Assembly (NCBI GenBank): GCA_003952965.2
Contig: CM025851.1
Coordinates: 3,249,307 to 3,313,306, forward strand
Origin: Morella rubra
Lineage: Eukaryota > Streptophyta > Magnoliopsida > Fagales > Myricaceae
Reading direction: 5' to 3'
Length of the DNA: 64,000 nucleotides
This document shows, piece after piece, positions 32,201 to 45,666 of the stretch (its first letter is position 1; each line of letters starts with the position of its first letter). The notes beneath the pieces are model-generated. The model was not told where the DNA came from. It made no database searches and saw only the letters and a program-made list of their open reading frames with translations. A program made the position numbers and the translations under genes.

Positions 32201-35124
32201 TACATTGAACACGGAATATGCGGAAAATGGTTTCTGTGATTGAATGAAGTACTTTGTGCATTGTTAATATCTCTAGTTAAGACATGGATGCTTAATGCAT
32301 GGACTTGGTCTAGCTGAAAACAAATTAAGCTGGGTTTCATCAGTTTCCAACTCTTTGTTTGACGTCAAAGTAATGATGCTCTAGTAGAAGAATCCTCTGT
32401 TTATGGATTTCTTGCTTTCTCGACTTACAAGTTTCAACTTCTTCTAATTTGATGCGATAGACTTTGTCTCTCTCTTCCTCCCTCTCTTAGGGGTTCATTT
32501 CAATTATTTTGGCTTTGCTATTACATGTTTATTTATATTAATTTATTTCGGTTATAGGATGTGAGCAATAAGCTAGAAGAGCAAAAGGATGAATGTCTCT
32601 CTCAGCTAAAGGAGAATGAGATGTAAGCTGAAGCAAATCAATGAGGAACTGTGTCCTATTATATATTTTTTCTAAACGAAAAGAAATGCATGATACCACC
32701 AACCCGTGATAATAAACCTATATGCATGTTGTCCTTTGGCCTTATATAAGGGCTTTTATCATCATGTTGTGCTATTTAATTGCCTATCAACAAAAAGAAT
32801 TTGGCATTCGTACAGGGATACTATATTTAATGAGTTACTATAATGGTTTCTTCAATATTATTCCAAATAATCTACAAATTCTTCATATACAGGTTGAGAA
32901 CTAAGCTAAAGCAGCTAGTTGATCAGTATACTCTCTCTGAACAGCAATTTGCACAGAAGGTAAAGAGTAGCATTTTCTTGTAAACCCGGAGTTTGTGTTA
33001 CTTAGGATGCATAATATAACCTTTAGGACTTGAATTTGATTATGCTGGAATTTCTACAGTTAAAGCAGAAAACTCTGGAACTTCAGCTTGCTGATCTGAA
33101 AATTCAGCAACATGCGGAGAAATTGGTTCAGGAACAGTGCCAGATAAAGTTATATGCGGAACAGGTGTCACAATTATTGGCAACTGAAAAGAATTTGCGC
33201 TTACAGTTGACAGCCGATGGAGAAAAATTCCAACAATTCCAGGTCTACCTCTTTCCACGTTTAATATTATTTATTGCCTTGTAACATCATTTCAAAAACA
33301 TATTATTGCAATCTGATGATTAACAGCATAGGAGTGTGGTGCATCACGGATGTTCTAATTGTTACATGTTTTTTTGCCTCTAACTTTTAGAGGAGGGTGG
33401 CTGCAACAGTTTGTAGGCCTAGAGTCATATGTACATGATACTGATAGAAGGTTGGCTATCAATCGTGTGTGGTGGATTAATATTACATTGGTTCCCTGGT
33501 TGTGAGCCCCGTGTGCTATGTCTTATGCATTCTCATATTTTAGGCAGGACTATTCTCAACCTAGGGTACATGAGCATTTTAAATTTCTAATCCCAAACCT
33601 GTTTGGCACCTAGGGTTCTTTTTACCCTGTATCCTTTAGTTCGTGATAGATGTTTAGTGTCGTAGAGTTACAAAAGAAGAGTGAAGTTCATAGTAACTTT
33701 CTCGGCCGCCTTTTATTTTGGTATTACTTAACATTTCCCTTCTTATATAGAGCTCTGAGATACATGGAAGATCATTCCGCTGGTAGTTCCTTGTAAAAGT
33801 TTGTGCAATCTACATATGAAACTATCTTGTCCATTTTGCCACATCTAAACTGTTACAAATTGATTTGGCAGGATGCTTTGTTGAAGAGCAATGAGGTTTT
33901 TGAAACATTTAAACAGGAGATTGAGAAGGTAACAATCACCCTTATCTTCTGTATTACGTCTCATTAAAATGCATCTTTCCTTGTGGGTTTATGTTACAAT
34001 GCAACTTGCATGAGGTGTATGATTAAACCATCTTTCTACTTATTTTGTATGGGAAAACTAGATGGCTAAATCAATCAAGGAACTCAAGAAGGAAAATTCA
34101 TTCTTAAAGAGCAAATGCGAGAAATCTGACATCACTCTTATAGAACTTGTTGATGAGGTATAGTTTTTCTCCGTACCTGTATCTTTCCTCTTTTTCATTA
34201 TACATCAGTTGACTGGTGAGGTTGAACCCCGCAGGCAAGACATCATCTTCTTCCCTCCCCCTCTGCAGTGCCTTCTCCTCTTACACTATAATTGTTTTCA
34301 TTTGATTTAAAATTCTATACCATTACAGAACCTTTTTTACCATGTGAGCGTTTTAAGCTCACAATTCCTCATATGTCTGTCACAACGTGCTATGGGCAGC
34401 TATTCTTTGTTGGGGCATATAATGTACACCCTTACTGTCAGATTTAGGTTGCATATGTGACTAGAAAGCCTTATATTCAAAACGTTAGGAGTTAGCTAGA
34501 GCTGTAATAGGTTGACATCAGCACTGTCGTTTTGACATACTTGAAAAAGCCTTATGATTGTGTGTTGCAGCCAAATTATGCTGTCTATGCTGGTGCCAAA
34601 TCGCCTTGGCTTGATTATAAAGTCGGAGGGACATTGTATTGGCTTTATTCAGTGCTGACTTTGCCATTGGCCCACTCAAAAACGTTTATGCAGATTTTAG
34701 CTTGAGTAAAAGTAAATGGAATTCTGTCATTACTTACCCAAAAAAAAAACTCCTATTTCTATATATTTAAGGTTCTTCAACTTGGATCAGTAACTGGAAC
34801 TTGTGCATATTTAAGAACAGAAGGTCTTGTGTAGGAGCCTGAATATTTCTTTCCTAGAACTAGTGAACTCAGTTGCATTAGATGAATGAAATGATGATAA
34901 CTTGTTAGGGACAGATTTTTAGAAGCTTCTAATGGTGTCATGTATATTGTTTTATCTTCATAACCAATAAGCTAAACTCTTTTATCTTTTTGGGTGATCA
35001 GCGTGAGCGCTTGAAAAAGCAGTTGGAGAAAACAAAGAATCAGAAAGAAAAGCTGGAATCATTGTGCCGATCACTTCAGGCAGAAAGAAAACAGAGTTCC
35101 ATCGAGATCAAAAGTTCAGATTGA
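29276..35124 (+). CDS. taxilin family coiled-coil protein
   Basis: Eleven exons join in phase to 453 residues: 29276-29705, 30321-30406, 30652-30760, 31630-31697, 31970-32047, 32558-32622, 32893-32959, 33060-33242, 33872-33928, 34062-34157, 35002-35124. The first 170 residues are acidic and low in structure. From about residue 183 the taxilin domain begins (TFKSEKEFLEFTLKYQQVL, then LCRELQRQNKIL) and stays a nearly unbroken coiled coil to the end, including LRTKLKQLVDQYTLSEQQF and LKKENSFLKSKCEKSD. Animal taxilins bind syntaxins and the nascent-polypeptide complex and act in vesicle traffic. The plant role is inferred only from the family. The start is the first ATG after the leader-intron acceptor. 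Confidence 0.9.
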
Positions 35125-36630
35125 ATTCCGGCAGGAATTTCAAAAGCTTATACTCAGTAAGAAGCTCAAAATTACTTTGAGAACAACTATTTCTAATCTG
35201 ACACCTGGTTTTGTTTTAACAATGGCTCCTTGTCAAAGAACAGCATAGAATGATAACGTTTCTCTCGAGTGTAACAACACCAAATTCTTCTTCAAATATT
35301 ATATTCTTGGGAGCTCTAATTGTACTGCCATCCATGTCTATCGTTATCTGGATTAGTTTCAAAGTTCGGTTAGAACATCATTCTTTATTGTCAGTGGAGA
35401 AACCACTTGATAGTTCATCTATTTCTTAAAGCTGCCAAGAGCTCCTTTAAAGCAAGCGAGAAAAGCATGACAACTGCCTATAATATATGAACTCATTTTT
35501 CTTATAAACGCTCCTAAATGTGATATTTTAATGTTCTTCAATGGTGGATGCTTCGACAAGGCTGCTTTTCTTGGAAAGAGATGCATCTATGTGGGCATAT
35601 CTAATTTCTTTGCTTCGTCGTCGTCCCCCACCCCCCCACCCACAAAATCCATGTCCACAAGCCACGCACTGGGTTTTGATACTTCAAGTAATAAGCTCTG
35701 GATTTTTGAGTTTCAACTATGTTGTCGATACTTCCTATGCTTATAGGCCAGGCCCTCTTGGCAACCAGTCTAGCCTTTGACCATCAAATTCAGGGGTATT
35801 AAAAAGAACTAGAACACCATGGGAGCTGCCCTGTTGGCCTAGATCTTTCATAGTAGACTTCCTTTAGTTGGTGCGCATAGGATCGGTTCCATAGTCCATT
35901 TGTGCGGTTAGTTTGGGACTCGTCCAGCAGCTGGAGCATCAGACCTCCATTCAAGCGCCTGAAATTTGATATGTCAAGGGCTTGGAGACCGACTCTCAAA
36001 CTATTCAACTGGCGCCCCAATAGGCTAATTTGAGGATTTTCCAAAACATGAGTTAAAAGCAGCGCAGCTGAGATTAAGACAACATTTCATCCATCCATTT
36101 AAAGAGGTGTGTAATAGTAGCTTTCTCTTCTAAGGTTGTTTGGTGACGCCACTTACAAGAGTATTCATGTGTCATACCTGACAGTACAGCTCTAGATCAT
36201 CCCCATTCCAAATAAGATGATACTATCCACCTGCATGCAGTTTTCCTCGTAGGTAAGCACTGTAATCATCTTCAATGTAAACGCTGGGAAGGTGTGATTG
36301 CATTACTACGCACCCAACTCCTTATCTCTTGATGGAGGGTTGCCTGTGCCTCATATTGCGCGACTGTGTTCAAACAACTCCTTATCTATTGACTACGCTC
36401 TTCTCTTTTTATTTATTTATTTTTTTGTCAAAAAAAAAAAATATTAGCACCATTGAATCGTATCCGTGAGAACAACTATAAAAGTTGCAGATGTGAGTGC
36501 TGATTCGTTAAAATGGTTAGTGTCTTGATTTGGGGTGATCGGATAGGATTACGTCCTAGGTTTGTAGTAATGCGTTCATTAAAATTTAAAGGATTGAGAG
36601 AGAGAAACTTGTCGCCCCCTCAGGCGTCAG
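35125..36630. other. taxilin 3'UTR and intergenic region
   Basis: No coding sequence is recognised. A minus-strand ORF at 35799-36044 and overlapping plus-strand ORFs at 35531-35780 lack conserved features. Confidence 0.55.
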
Positions 36631-36637
36631 TATAAAA
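36631..36637 (+). promoter_or_regulatory. TATA box of TFIIF beta
   Basis: TATAAAA stands about 175 bp upstream of the start codon and is followed by a CT-rich leader with a (CT)n run at about 36768-36797. Confidence 0.55.
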
Positions 36638-36810
36638 ATCCAAGCTGCGTACTACTTACTGGTGTGATCTGTTGTTACGCGACGAGTGGAACGGAGAACT
36701 CTTCTCATTTCGATTTCTTCAGGAGGTTCTTCTTGTCAGTCCCTCACCCTCAGCAATCTCTTTCCCCTATCTCTCTCTCTCTCTCTTTCTCTCTCTTGCT
36801 GCGTGGCCCC

Positions 36811-39800
36811 ATGGACGAGCAAGGAGGTGGCACCAGAAGCGGCCAGAAAAATAACGACGGCAACAATGTTGACAATGAGTTCTTGGAGACTAGCAAAGCG
36901 GATAGAGCAATGTGGCTCATGAAATGCCCTCCCCTCGTCTCTCGCTCTCTCCAGTCTCCACCCGATGCCTCCGACCCTTCTCGCCCCGTTGCCAAAGTCG
37001 TGCTCTCCATCGACCCCCTCCACGCAGACGACAACTCCGCTCGTCAGGTTCTCCATTAAAAACTACATACGGTTTAGCTATCTATCAATGTGTGCATGTA
37101 AGTATCGATTTCTAGGGTTCCGTGGTGTATCTCCGCGCATGCATTTCGGCTTGGATTTGAATCTTTATTTTCTCTTGCATTATGTGAATTTTAGGGTTTT
37201 GCGTCTGTCTCTGGCCGTGCATCTGGTTTCTGAGCTGAAATTGTTCCTTTTTTCTCTCTCTTTTTTTGGGAACATTCAAGGGGACTTGTATAGATTGTTT
37301 GGCTTTGATTTACAATATACAGGTGCTTTTTTTTTTCTTGCCATTCAGCATGGTTGCAGATTTCTATTGGCTTTTCTTAATATCCGTTAGCGTGCATTTG
37401 CTTCTGAACCAGTATTGACGAATGTTTCGTTCGGATTATGTGGAATTTCTTCAGAGTTTACGCTTTTTGTTTGGATTTTATAGGTTCGAGTTTTCTGATT
37501 TCTTTTCGTTTCATTTCCCTACTATTCATGTTTTAAAGAAAGTTTACTTTTTGAGATGAGCCAACTTAGTCCACATCATATCTATCAGTAAGTGTAACAG
37601 AGTTTGCTTCTGGATCTGTCCATGTTGACCATTAAAGTCCAACTATTTCAAACTTAGAGCCTCAACATCACTCTTTACAGCCTTTAAATTTGGTTATTTC
37701 ATCACTAACTTTACTGCATAAGTAGTTAATACTATGTTTTAACTAGCTTGAAGATTCTTCCTAATCCAATTCAGCTCCTTTGTGCATGAAGTAAGTGAAA
37801 TTGGTGGATTGAGCCTCTTATGCGCTTTTGGATTCAAACAAACTCCATCTATGCACATGAAAATTCTTCTACAGTTCAGATTGCTTAGACTGCTGAAGAA
37901 AGCACTCTGTATTGAGCTTATATCTGTTTAAATTTTCACGATGGCTTCCTCAGTTCTTACCCTTTTTACTTCGGAAGCAGAGCAAAAGGATTCTCAAGAG
38001 TTGATGATTTTATAGGACTATGTTTCTTGAATTTTCTGCACAAAATAATACCTTTTATAACTTGGTCGTTCTACTGAGTTTCTGTTTATGTCTTTGGAGT
38101 TCTGTGGGTATGCTTTCATTTCCTAGCACCTTAATATGAATATTATATTTCGCTTGTTCAAAAATAAATATTCTCGCCTTCTAGATAGGAATCCTTGACT
38201 CTTTGGGAGTAGGGGGACATACCGTTGAGGAAAGAATTCCTGTTTTGACCACAAGTTGGTAGTGAAAATATTCTAGTTTAAGGAGAGACATTTGATTCTG
38301 TTCTTTGTGTATCCGTCGTCTTGTTTCCTTCGCTTTACATACACTGCTTAATTATGCTCAGTTCACCATGGAATTGGCTGGCACTGAATCTGGACATATA
38401 CCCAAGTGTTACTCCATGGATATGTCAAAAGACTTCATTCCAATGTCTGTGTTTTCCGAGTCATCACAAGGTGAGCATACACTTTCCCTGTGATCTTTCT
38501 ATTTCAGATATTCCATTTTCTAGAGGAGATTGTGTTGGTGATGGATAAATTTTCACCTTGCTCGAACATTATGTTGCTCAGATATATTTCCAGAATCTTT
38601 GCCCTAGGTTTTTGCACCTTTTCTTTGTATGGAACTTGAGATTGTGTTGCTACTGATGCCACCCTTAACTACTGACGTACTGTTATGAATTTATTGAGTC
38701 CTTTGAAGTATAACCTCATAATTCTAGTCAATTCTAGTGAGAAAATGCATGTGGATACAAAACAAAGACGCATTTTTAAGTTCTAAGTGATTGTCTCAGG
38801 AGCTCTCAACTATAATAAAACAATGTGTGTTAGCTTTTCTAACACAGAACAGGTTTGAACCGTGGCATCTGCCATGTCAAGAGTTATTATTTAAAATTGT
38901 ATTAGAAATCATAACTTCCACTTTCAGTACCTAGAAGAAATGGATCTGACTTTTGAACACTTGGGACATATAACTTCAAACTAACATAATACTCTATGAG
39001 CCCTTAATATAGATGATTTGATAGAGACCCAGGTTTTTATCTAGAAACCATGTTTATTAGAACGAACACTAGAAGTTTCAGACGACACTCCTGCTGTAAC
39101 TAACCGTTACAAAAAGTTGATAGATGATTTTAACACAAACATGTAGTTGCAGAAAAAGTAAGGTGAATTATTCCGCTGGACTGGAAAGTTGAATGAGGAG
39201 ATCAGATTAACCATTCATAGGAAGTGAATATAATTCATAGCAGTTCCTATAGGCTTCTTGATTTGATATGTATGTATATCGGAATTCAGTCTGATCTCAG
39301 GTAAAAGTTTACCTCCACATGTTGATGCTAATACTTCTCTTTAGTTCTCTTTATACATGCTGCTTATACTGTTATAATAACAGCAAGGATTGAATTCTTA
39401 AGAGAGTGAATCATTGGGACTAACTGTGTAAATACAATGCAGAAAGGGAACATAGCTACTTATCTACGTATTTGATCAACTGTAGCTTTCTTTTGGATTA
39501 TTCTTTATCTTATTCTGCTTCTAGGACTGGCGGCTTGGCAGACTCAAGTGAACTGAGTAAATTCCTTTCATATTGTAGGGAAGTTGTCTGTAGAGGGAAA
39601 AATACTGAACAAATTTGATATGAAGCCCCATAACCAGGATATCGAGAAGTATGGGAAACTTTGCCGTGAAAGGACAAATAAATATATGACTAAAACTAGA
39701 CAGATACAGGTTTCCCTTTAGTTTCCCTTTACTTCATGTATATGTGCTACTTGACATAGATAACTTGATCACATTTTTTATTTCTTTGACTTCCTCCAAA

Positions 39801-40899
39801 CTCATTTTTCAGGTGATTGACAATGACAGTGGGGCTCGTATGAGGCCCATGCCAGGGATGATTAGTTTTGCGGCTTCCGGACCTATTGTACTTATTTCTG
39901 CTTTCTCTTTTTGCCTGGTGTTATCTGGAATTTTATTTTTGGGGCACTTACTTTAGTCTTCCACAATATATCCATGTCAGACTCTGTTTCTCGTCTTGAT
40001 TTTCAATCATGACGAATAAGGAGAGCTGCTTTGTTTGGAATAGGATAAGAAGAAAATGCCAGCTAAGGGATCAGACGTGAAAAGAACAAGGAGGGATCGT
40101 GGTGAAATGGAAGAAATTATGTTTAAGCTCTTTGAGAAGCAACCAAATTGGACACTAAGACAACTTATCCAGGAGACAGACCAACCTGAAGTAGGTTTTT
40201 TCTTGTTCAATAACTTCACTGCCTAACTTTAGATGTTCTCTTTTGTGATTCTTTACACTCCTATCTATAGATGCTCCAGCACAGTATCTCAGGGGAATGA
40301 GCTCCTTCTGTTCAATTTTGTCTTTGGCTAATGGCCGATATACCTAGGTGCCTCTCTTCACGGCTTATGTTCACCATACACATCCCACCTGACTGCTTTA
40401 TTTCCTTCTCCATCTCTGTTGTGTCACGGAATTCTTAGGGTCAACTCCTCTTATCACTCGATGATACCCCGTTATATAAACTCACTCACTGAAATCAAGG
40501 ATTGAGCCCTCTTGTGCCGACTGATGTATGTTTTATGTGCATTTGATGGATGATATCAATTTGCCTTCACAAGGATCAAAAGAACAAGGAAAATGATCTA
40601 TTGTACTCTAAAAACAGAGATATGGATTGCAAAATTATGATTTTGCAAATCGGTGGTAGAATAGGCAACCAACTGGACTTTTACGTGTCAAATGATGAGA
40701 ACTACTTTTTGATTTCTTGCTTTCCTTTGTTAGATTGACTTTCCCTTTGTGATTCGATAGTGACTTTGTCTGTCTGCAGCAATTTATGAAAGACATACTT
40801 AAAGACCTATGCGTCTACAATAACAAGGGAGCTAATCAAGGATCTTATGAGCTGAAGCCGGAGTACAGGAGAACAAATGAAGAGCTTCCTCCTAAATAG
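36811..40899 (+). CDS. transcription initiation factor IIF, beta subunit (RAP30 type)
   Basis: TFIIF binds RNA polymerase II and helps it into the pre-initiation complex; beta is the small subunit. Six exons join in phase to 272 residues: 36811-37047, 38362-38470, 39579-39709, 39813-39887, 40044-40190, 40780-40899. The N-terminal dimerisation part has TSKADRAMWLMKCPP and VAKVVLSIDPL. The middle has VEGKILNKFDMKPH and YGKLCRERTNKYM. The C-terminal winged-helix part has KRTRRDRGEMEEIMFKLFEK and QPNWTLRQLIQETDQPEQF and ends NQGSYELKPEYR. All match the family order and length (about 260-270 in plants). The ATG chosen is the first in frame after the CT-rich leader; the frame stays open 49 codons upstream to an earlier ATG, but that part looks like leader. 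Confidence 0.92.
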
Positions 40900-42840
40900 G
40901 TGACAGAAATGGATATACTCCGTATGGGGGATTTTGCTACTCGTTACAAGTTCATAACCAATCCTGCCTTTTTTGTTTTCCTCCTTTCAGACTACAACGC
41001 GTTATTGTTATACAGAATTAAAAGGTTTTAGCAATGCAAGCGAGAAAATATGATGGGCTACTTCGCTTTCTCAAGGCTAATTTGTTTGCTTTAGAACAAA
41101 TTAATTCTTTTGTAGTAAATGATGCCTTTTTTGTCCCCTGTTCTTTTTTATTTATCATGTCTTTGCAAGTCCTACTTAATGGGATTATGATCTTTATCTC
41201 TTTTCTGTTGTTTTTGGGATGACTCTATGGTGAAATCCTTAAATGGTTTAGATCTTCTTACCTAGATATTCATTACATTTAGAAAGAATTGAGTTTTTAG
41301 GCCGTTATAACTTGGTACAAGACTATAAGTTATAGGTTATTCAATATCTTAATTTCCATAAAAAGTGGTAGTATCTGGGAACACCTTGAGGGTTTTATTT
41401 AATGCTTTGGAATTATTGAGCCCCATTAATATAAAGAGCTATCTGTATCTATTCACATCTTTAGGAATTTTACTTGTTTCTTTGCTTATTAGACTTCTAG
41501 TTGTTCCTCCTTTTTCTTCCTACATTATTTGGCTTCAACATGGGACCTAACCAATGGGTGAGACCGAGACCTCTATCTTTGAAAGAACGTTGCCGTTTTT
41601 ATATTCCCATGCATATCACGATTCGCGAGCATATTAATGCTACTAAATTACTAATGATCCTATCATAGGACCCCCAAGAAAAACGGGAAAGCACGTTCTT
41701 TGCCTAGCGGCAAGTTTTTAGTCGCATGTTAGGTGAGCGGGGCCCAGGCTCGCTAACTCAAATCAAAATTCAGCCGAGACTGGTCAACCAATTGCCGAAG
41801 TCGCCTTAATACATTCATAACGTGTATTGAATCTTGTCTTTCCAACCTGCGTCTTCGGTCGAGTTTAGGAAAGTAAACTTGTCTAATCCATTTGTTTGAT
41901 TGGCCCAAAACATGTAGGTGGATTCTACCCTCTTGCCTCCCGCACCACTTTCAAGTGAGACCCACCACCCCCCACAAAGTAGTTCATATTCTTAACGTTG
42001 TTTGTTCCTATCTAGTGGTAAGCGATGACCACTGACGCAGATCTCATCAAATTCAATTAGTCTTGAAATCTAACTTTTCAAAACCGGATTATTAGCAATC
42101 CATCATTAAATCAATACATTTATTACCAAAAGTATACTACTACGGACTAATAATAGCGTGCTAACTCCAATTCTCATCTTCTGTGGTGCTCTTTCTCAAT
42201 TTCTCTATTCTTCACCACCCAATTTATACTTTTTCCAAGCACTAATCCAAGTCCAAAATCCCACTGATTTTTACATTATTATTTTTTTCTGAGCAAGCAT
42301 ATATATGTAGCAAAGAATAATCATCATCATCGAAGAAGAAGAATCAAGGAATGTTAACAAAGGGAGACAGATTTTGATACCTTCTAAAATTAGAACTTCA
42401 TTTTACAAGATTACGAATTATAATGTGGTTGGAAAATGGTAGACTAACAAGATTACCATAATACTTTTCTTTATTAATATTTTGGCCATAACACGCGGGC
42501 AAAATTAATGAATATATCAATTCTCACTTCGGCAGCGATGGCAACTAATTCTAGAAGAAGCAGCCCGTATCAACGCGTCACTGTCCCTTTTCTCTCCCAA
42601 ATAAAAATAACCAATAAATTCGACTCGCCATTTAGCCCACCAACTCCAATAATGGAACGTATGCGCTGACCCTCTCCACTTTCCACCACAATCAAAAGGC
42701 AGAGAGGTTTTCAACTTTTCCAAGTTGGTGAGCTCTGTCTCTTTGCCTTCACAAAGGGCGTGTGTATACCACAGCGCAAGGAAGGGCGTGTGTGTAGCAC
42801 GACACATTGATTTTTCTCTCTTTCTCTCACATAAAGAAAA
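40900..42840. other. intergenic region
   Basis: TFIIF beta 3'UTR is followed by about 1.8 kb without recognisable genes. The stretch from 41550 to 42100 is less AT-rich than its surroundings, but I cannot assign it. The downstream part leads into the promoter of the next gene. Confidence 0.5.
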
Positions 42841-43967
42841 GCATCATCTTCAACCTCTTCTATCGTTCATACCTACCACTCTGCGATTCCTTTCTTTGTT
42901 TCCTTCTCTCGCTTCTCGTGCTTTTTCTCTTTAGGCCTCTGCCCACGCTTTGCTCCTTTTCCCTTCCAAGCCTCTCTAGGTAAATGCCTCTTAAGATTTT
43001 CGGTACGATTGTTTTATTGCTTCTGGGTTCATTATGCAGGAGATCAATTTCCATTTCAACGCGCAATTTTCAATTTTTAGTTTTTTTTTTCTTAATTTCG
43101 TTCTGGATTTGTGTTAATAGCTTCGAAGGCGTGGTCCATCTTTTTTTTTTTGTAAATATTGGCTTTATAATCTTAGCTCTGAGAGTCGTAAATTTATTTT
43201 GCACAGCCTGTCTAAGTTGGATGCTAGATGTTGGTTTCAAAGAACTTCCGTGCAAAATTGTTTTTTACACACTACAAGTTGGCATTATTATTATTATTTA
43301 ATTCTTTGCTCTCGTCTAGAATAATGTATGAAATTTTGTTTGTTGCCCTCTCTGCTTGGCCTTCACAGAGCTTGAAACTTAGTCTGATCTCGATTAAAGG
43401 ATTTCGGCAAGAGATTGATAGTTAGAGGATTTAGGTATGATATGCAAGTGAATGGTTGTTGAAAATCAAAGGGCGTGAATGTTAGACGGATTTTGAATTG
43501 GTTCTACAGCTCCATTATATGCTTGATTTTTGTGGTCACAAAAGGATTTGGGTACCTTTCGTCAAAATTTAGCCTTTTGTAGCTCATGATTTGGATTTCA
43601 TTTGGGTCAGGTTTGTCACTGCAATTAATCCTTCATCCTCTCTATATGTTATGATAATTAAACTTGGTTATTAGTAAATCTCACACGGACTTGAACTAGA
43701 GCTTGTGGCCGTATAACAATCTTGGAGGGGGACATTAGGGATAGACATTAATTTTTTCAGTTAAATGTTCACGCACTCATTTACAATTTCACCTTTTCTC
43801 TGGGTTCTCAGATACAGGTTTCATCTTTAGCTTTACTACAAAGACTCTTTATACAGATTGATTTTAGGGTCAAAATTTGCAGTTTGCATCTTCTTACTGT
43901 GGCACTGTGATTATGACATTGTTTATGCACTGTCCCTTTTGTGCAGGACATTTGCTCCTCAAGAGAT
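42841..43967 (+). promoter_or_regulatory. leader exon and leader intron of the 351-residue protein gene
   Basis: A CT-rich leader exon probably ends at CCTCTCTAG|GTAAATG (42979). The intron runs to GTGCAG (43946), and a short leader remainder precedes the ATG at 43968. Splice sites are clear; the transcription start is not. Confidence 0.5.
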
Positions 43968-45666
43968 ATGGAGTTTTTCCTCAGAGACCTAAATGAAGAG
44001 TCTACGCCTTCTCCACTTGACATGCTTAGATGTCCATTCTTAAGGAACATCAATGAGCCCACTAATTTCTCCTTCTCATCATCCATGGCTTTCCCAATGC
44101 CTGTAAGTTAAACCTATTTTCAATGACCTGCTTCAGAATTATTTCCCTCCGTTGATATGGATTCCATTATACACTGGCTCCCACTTAGTTTACTGGATTG
44201 AAAGGAATATCCATCTTAGCTTTCTGTGTTTAGCCAAAAACATTTAGGTCTGAAAATCTCGTATTCTTGAACTGTATCTTCACAACACAGATCCAGCAAC
44301 GATCAAAAGCTCAACCTGTTCTCTTGCTTCAAATTTTAAACTGATGTGATGTGTGCCTCATGCTGCCATTGTGTTTCTGTGGCTGCAGCCAGCTGCCACG
44401 TGCTCCTGTTGTTTACCTTCAGCAATTTTTATATTTTTTGAACTCTTTTCTCTGCTCAGGTACGCAGAATCAAAGGTCCCATTTTTGAAGATGGTCCCAA
44501 CTTTGATACGGCATTTAGGCTTTTCCATGGACGAGATGGTGTAGTTCCCCTTTCTGAGAGATCCTTTGTGCGCTCTGAGAAAGAAGAGCGTGAGCTAGCT
44601 CCATGCCAGTTTCATCCTTTAGCAGCCAAGGCAGCCACTATCAGTCTATCATCTTTTGGACTAGGAGGGCCCTTCAGTTTTGATTCATTTTCTGAGAAGT
44701 GGAAGAATCAGAAAAAAAAATCTGAATCATCCAAGAAAGAGTCTTCCTCAAAGGTAATTCATTTTCAATTGCTTATGCCATGATTTCCACACTTGGTTTT
44801 GTCCAAATAATTTGAATATTGCTTGGGAACAATTTATGCATGCACCAAAACCCAGTGAAATTTCAGTTATCTGAACTTCTCAGAATCAGATTCATATACT
44901 GGATGTGTTGGACTAAATAATGGAAATTGGTCAAGCGACTGGATCTTATTTATTTTGTAATTGCTTTTGGTTGAACTTTGGCATGATTTGAATTTCTTAT
45001 ATACTTGTCTCTCTAACGATCTGTACATTGATCTTTCAGGGAGGAAGTTCAAAGCATGAAGCTTTGAGCAATGAGTGGCTGCAAAGTGGAAGCTGCCCCA
45101 TTGCAAAGTCATACCGAGCAGTTAGTAATGTTCTTCCTCTAGTTGCTAAGGTATTTCAGCCCCCTCCAGGTTTTAAATACCATTGCCCACCTGCAATAGT
45201 TGCAGCCCGAGCAGCTTTAGCACAAACTGCATTTGCAAAGAACCTCCGCCCACAACCCCTCCCTGCAAAGGTACTTGTTATTGGGTTACTGGGAATGGCA
45301 GCAAATGTTCCTTTAGGGATATGGAGAGAACACACCAAGAAATTCTCACCAGCCTGGTTCGCTGCTGTTCATGCGGCTGTCCCATTCATAGCAATGCTGA
45401 GGAAGTCTGTCTTGATGCCCAAGACAGCTATGGCTTTTACCATTGCAGCATCAGTGTTAGGACAAGTCATTGGCTCTAGAGCGGAGCGTCACCGAATGAA
45501 GGCAGTTGCTGCAAAGAAATTGGCTCTCACAGAAACACCGGTCGGTGGCTCAAATCAGCTACTTGTGGTTAAATCAAATGGCGGACATTGTGGTGATATT
45601 GTGAACTGGGATCCACTTTCCGTTGAATCATCTGTGCCTTCTTCCCCAGCAGATGTTTATTGCTAA
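43968..45666 (+). CDS. unrecognised plant protein with predicted membrane segments
   Basis: Three exons join in phase to 351 residues: 43968-44102, 44460-44753, 45040-45666. I do not recognise the family. The N-terminal half is soluble and mixed (MEFFLRDLNEESTPSPLDML, then VRRIKGPIFEDGPNFDTAF, a Ser/Gly-rich stretch, and KWKNQKKKSESSKKESSSK). The C-terminal half has a Pro/Ala-rich lead (FQPPPGFKYHCPP) and hydrophobic segments at about 220-238, 246-264 and 271-289, the last followed by basic RAERHRMK. There is no obvious signal peptide or transit peptide. The clean splicing, intact frame and third-position drift argue for a real gene, perhaps an organelle or endomembrane protein. Confidence 0.8.

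Noticed and set aside
36664..36810. Upstream in-frame ATG for TFIIF beta
   Set aside because: The added 49 codons are CT-repeat leader sequence. The ATG at 36811 fits the family length.
41550..42050. Possible organelle-derived insert between TFIIF beta and the next gene
   Set aside because: The base composition shifts slightly, but I could not match any chloroplast or mitochondrial gene by eye.
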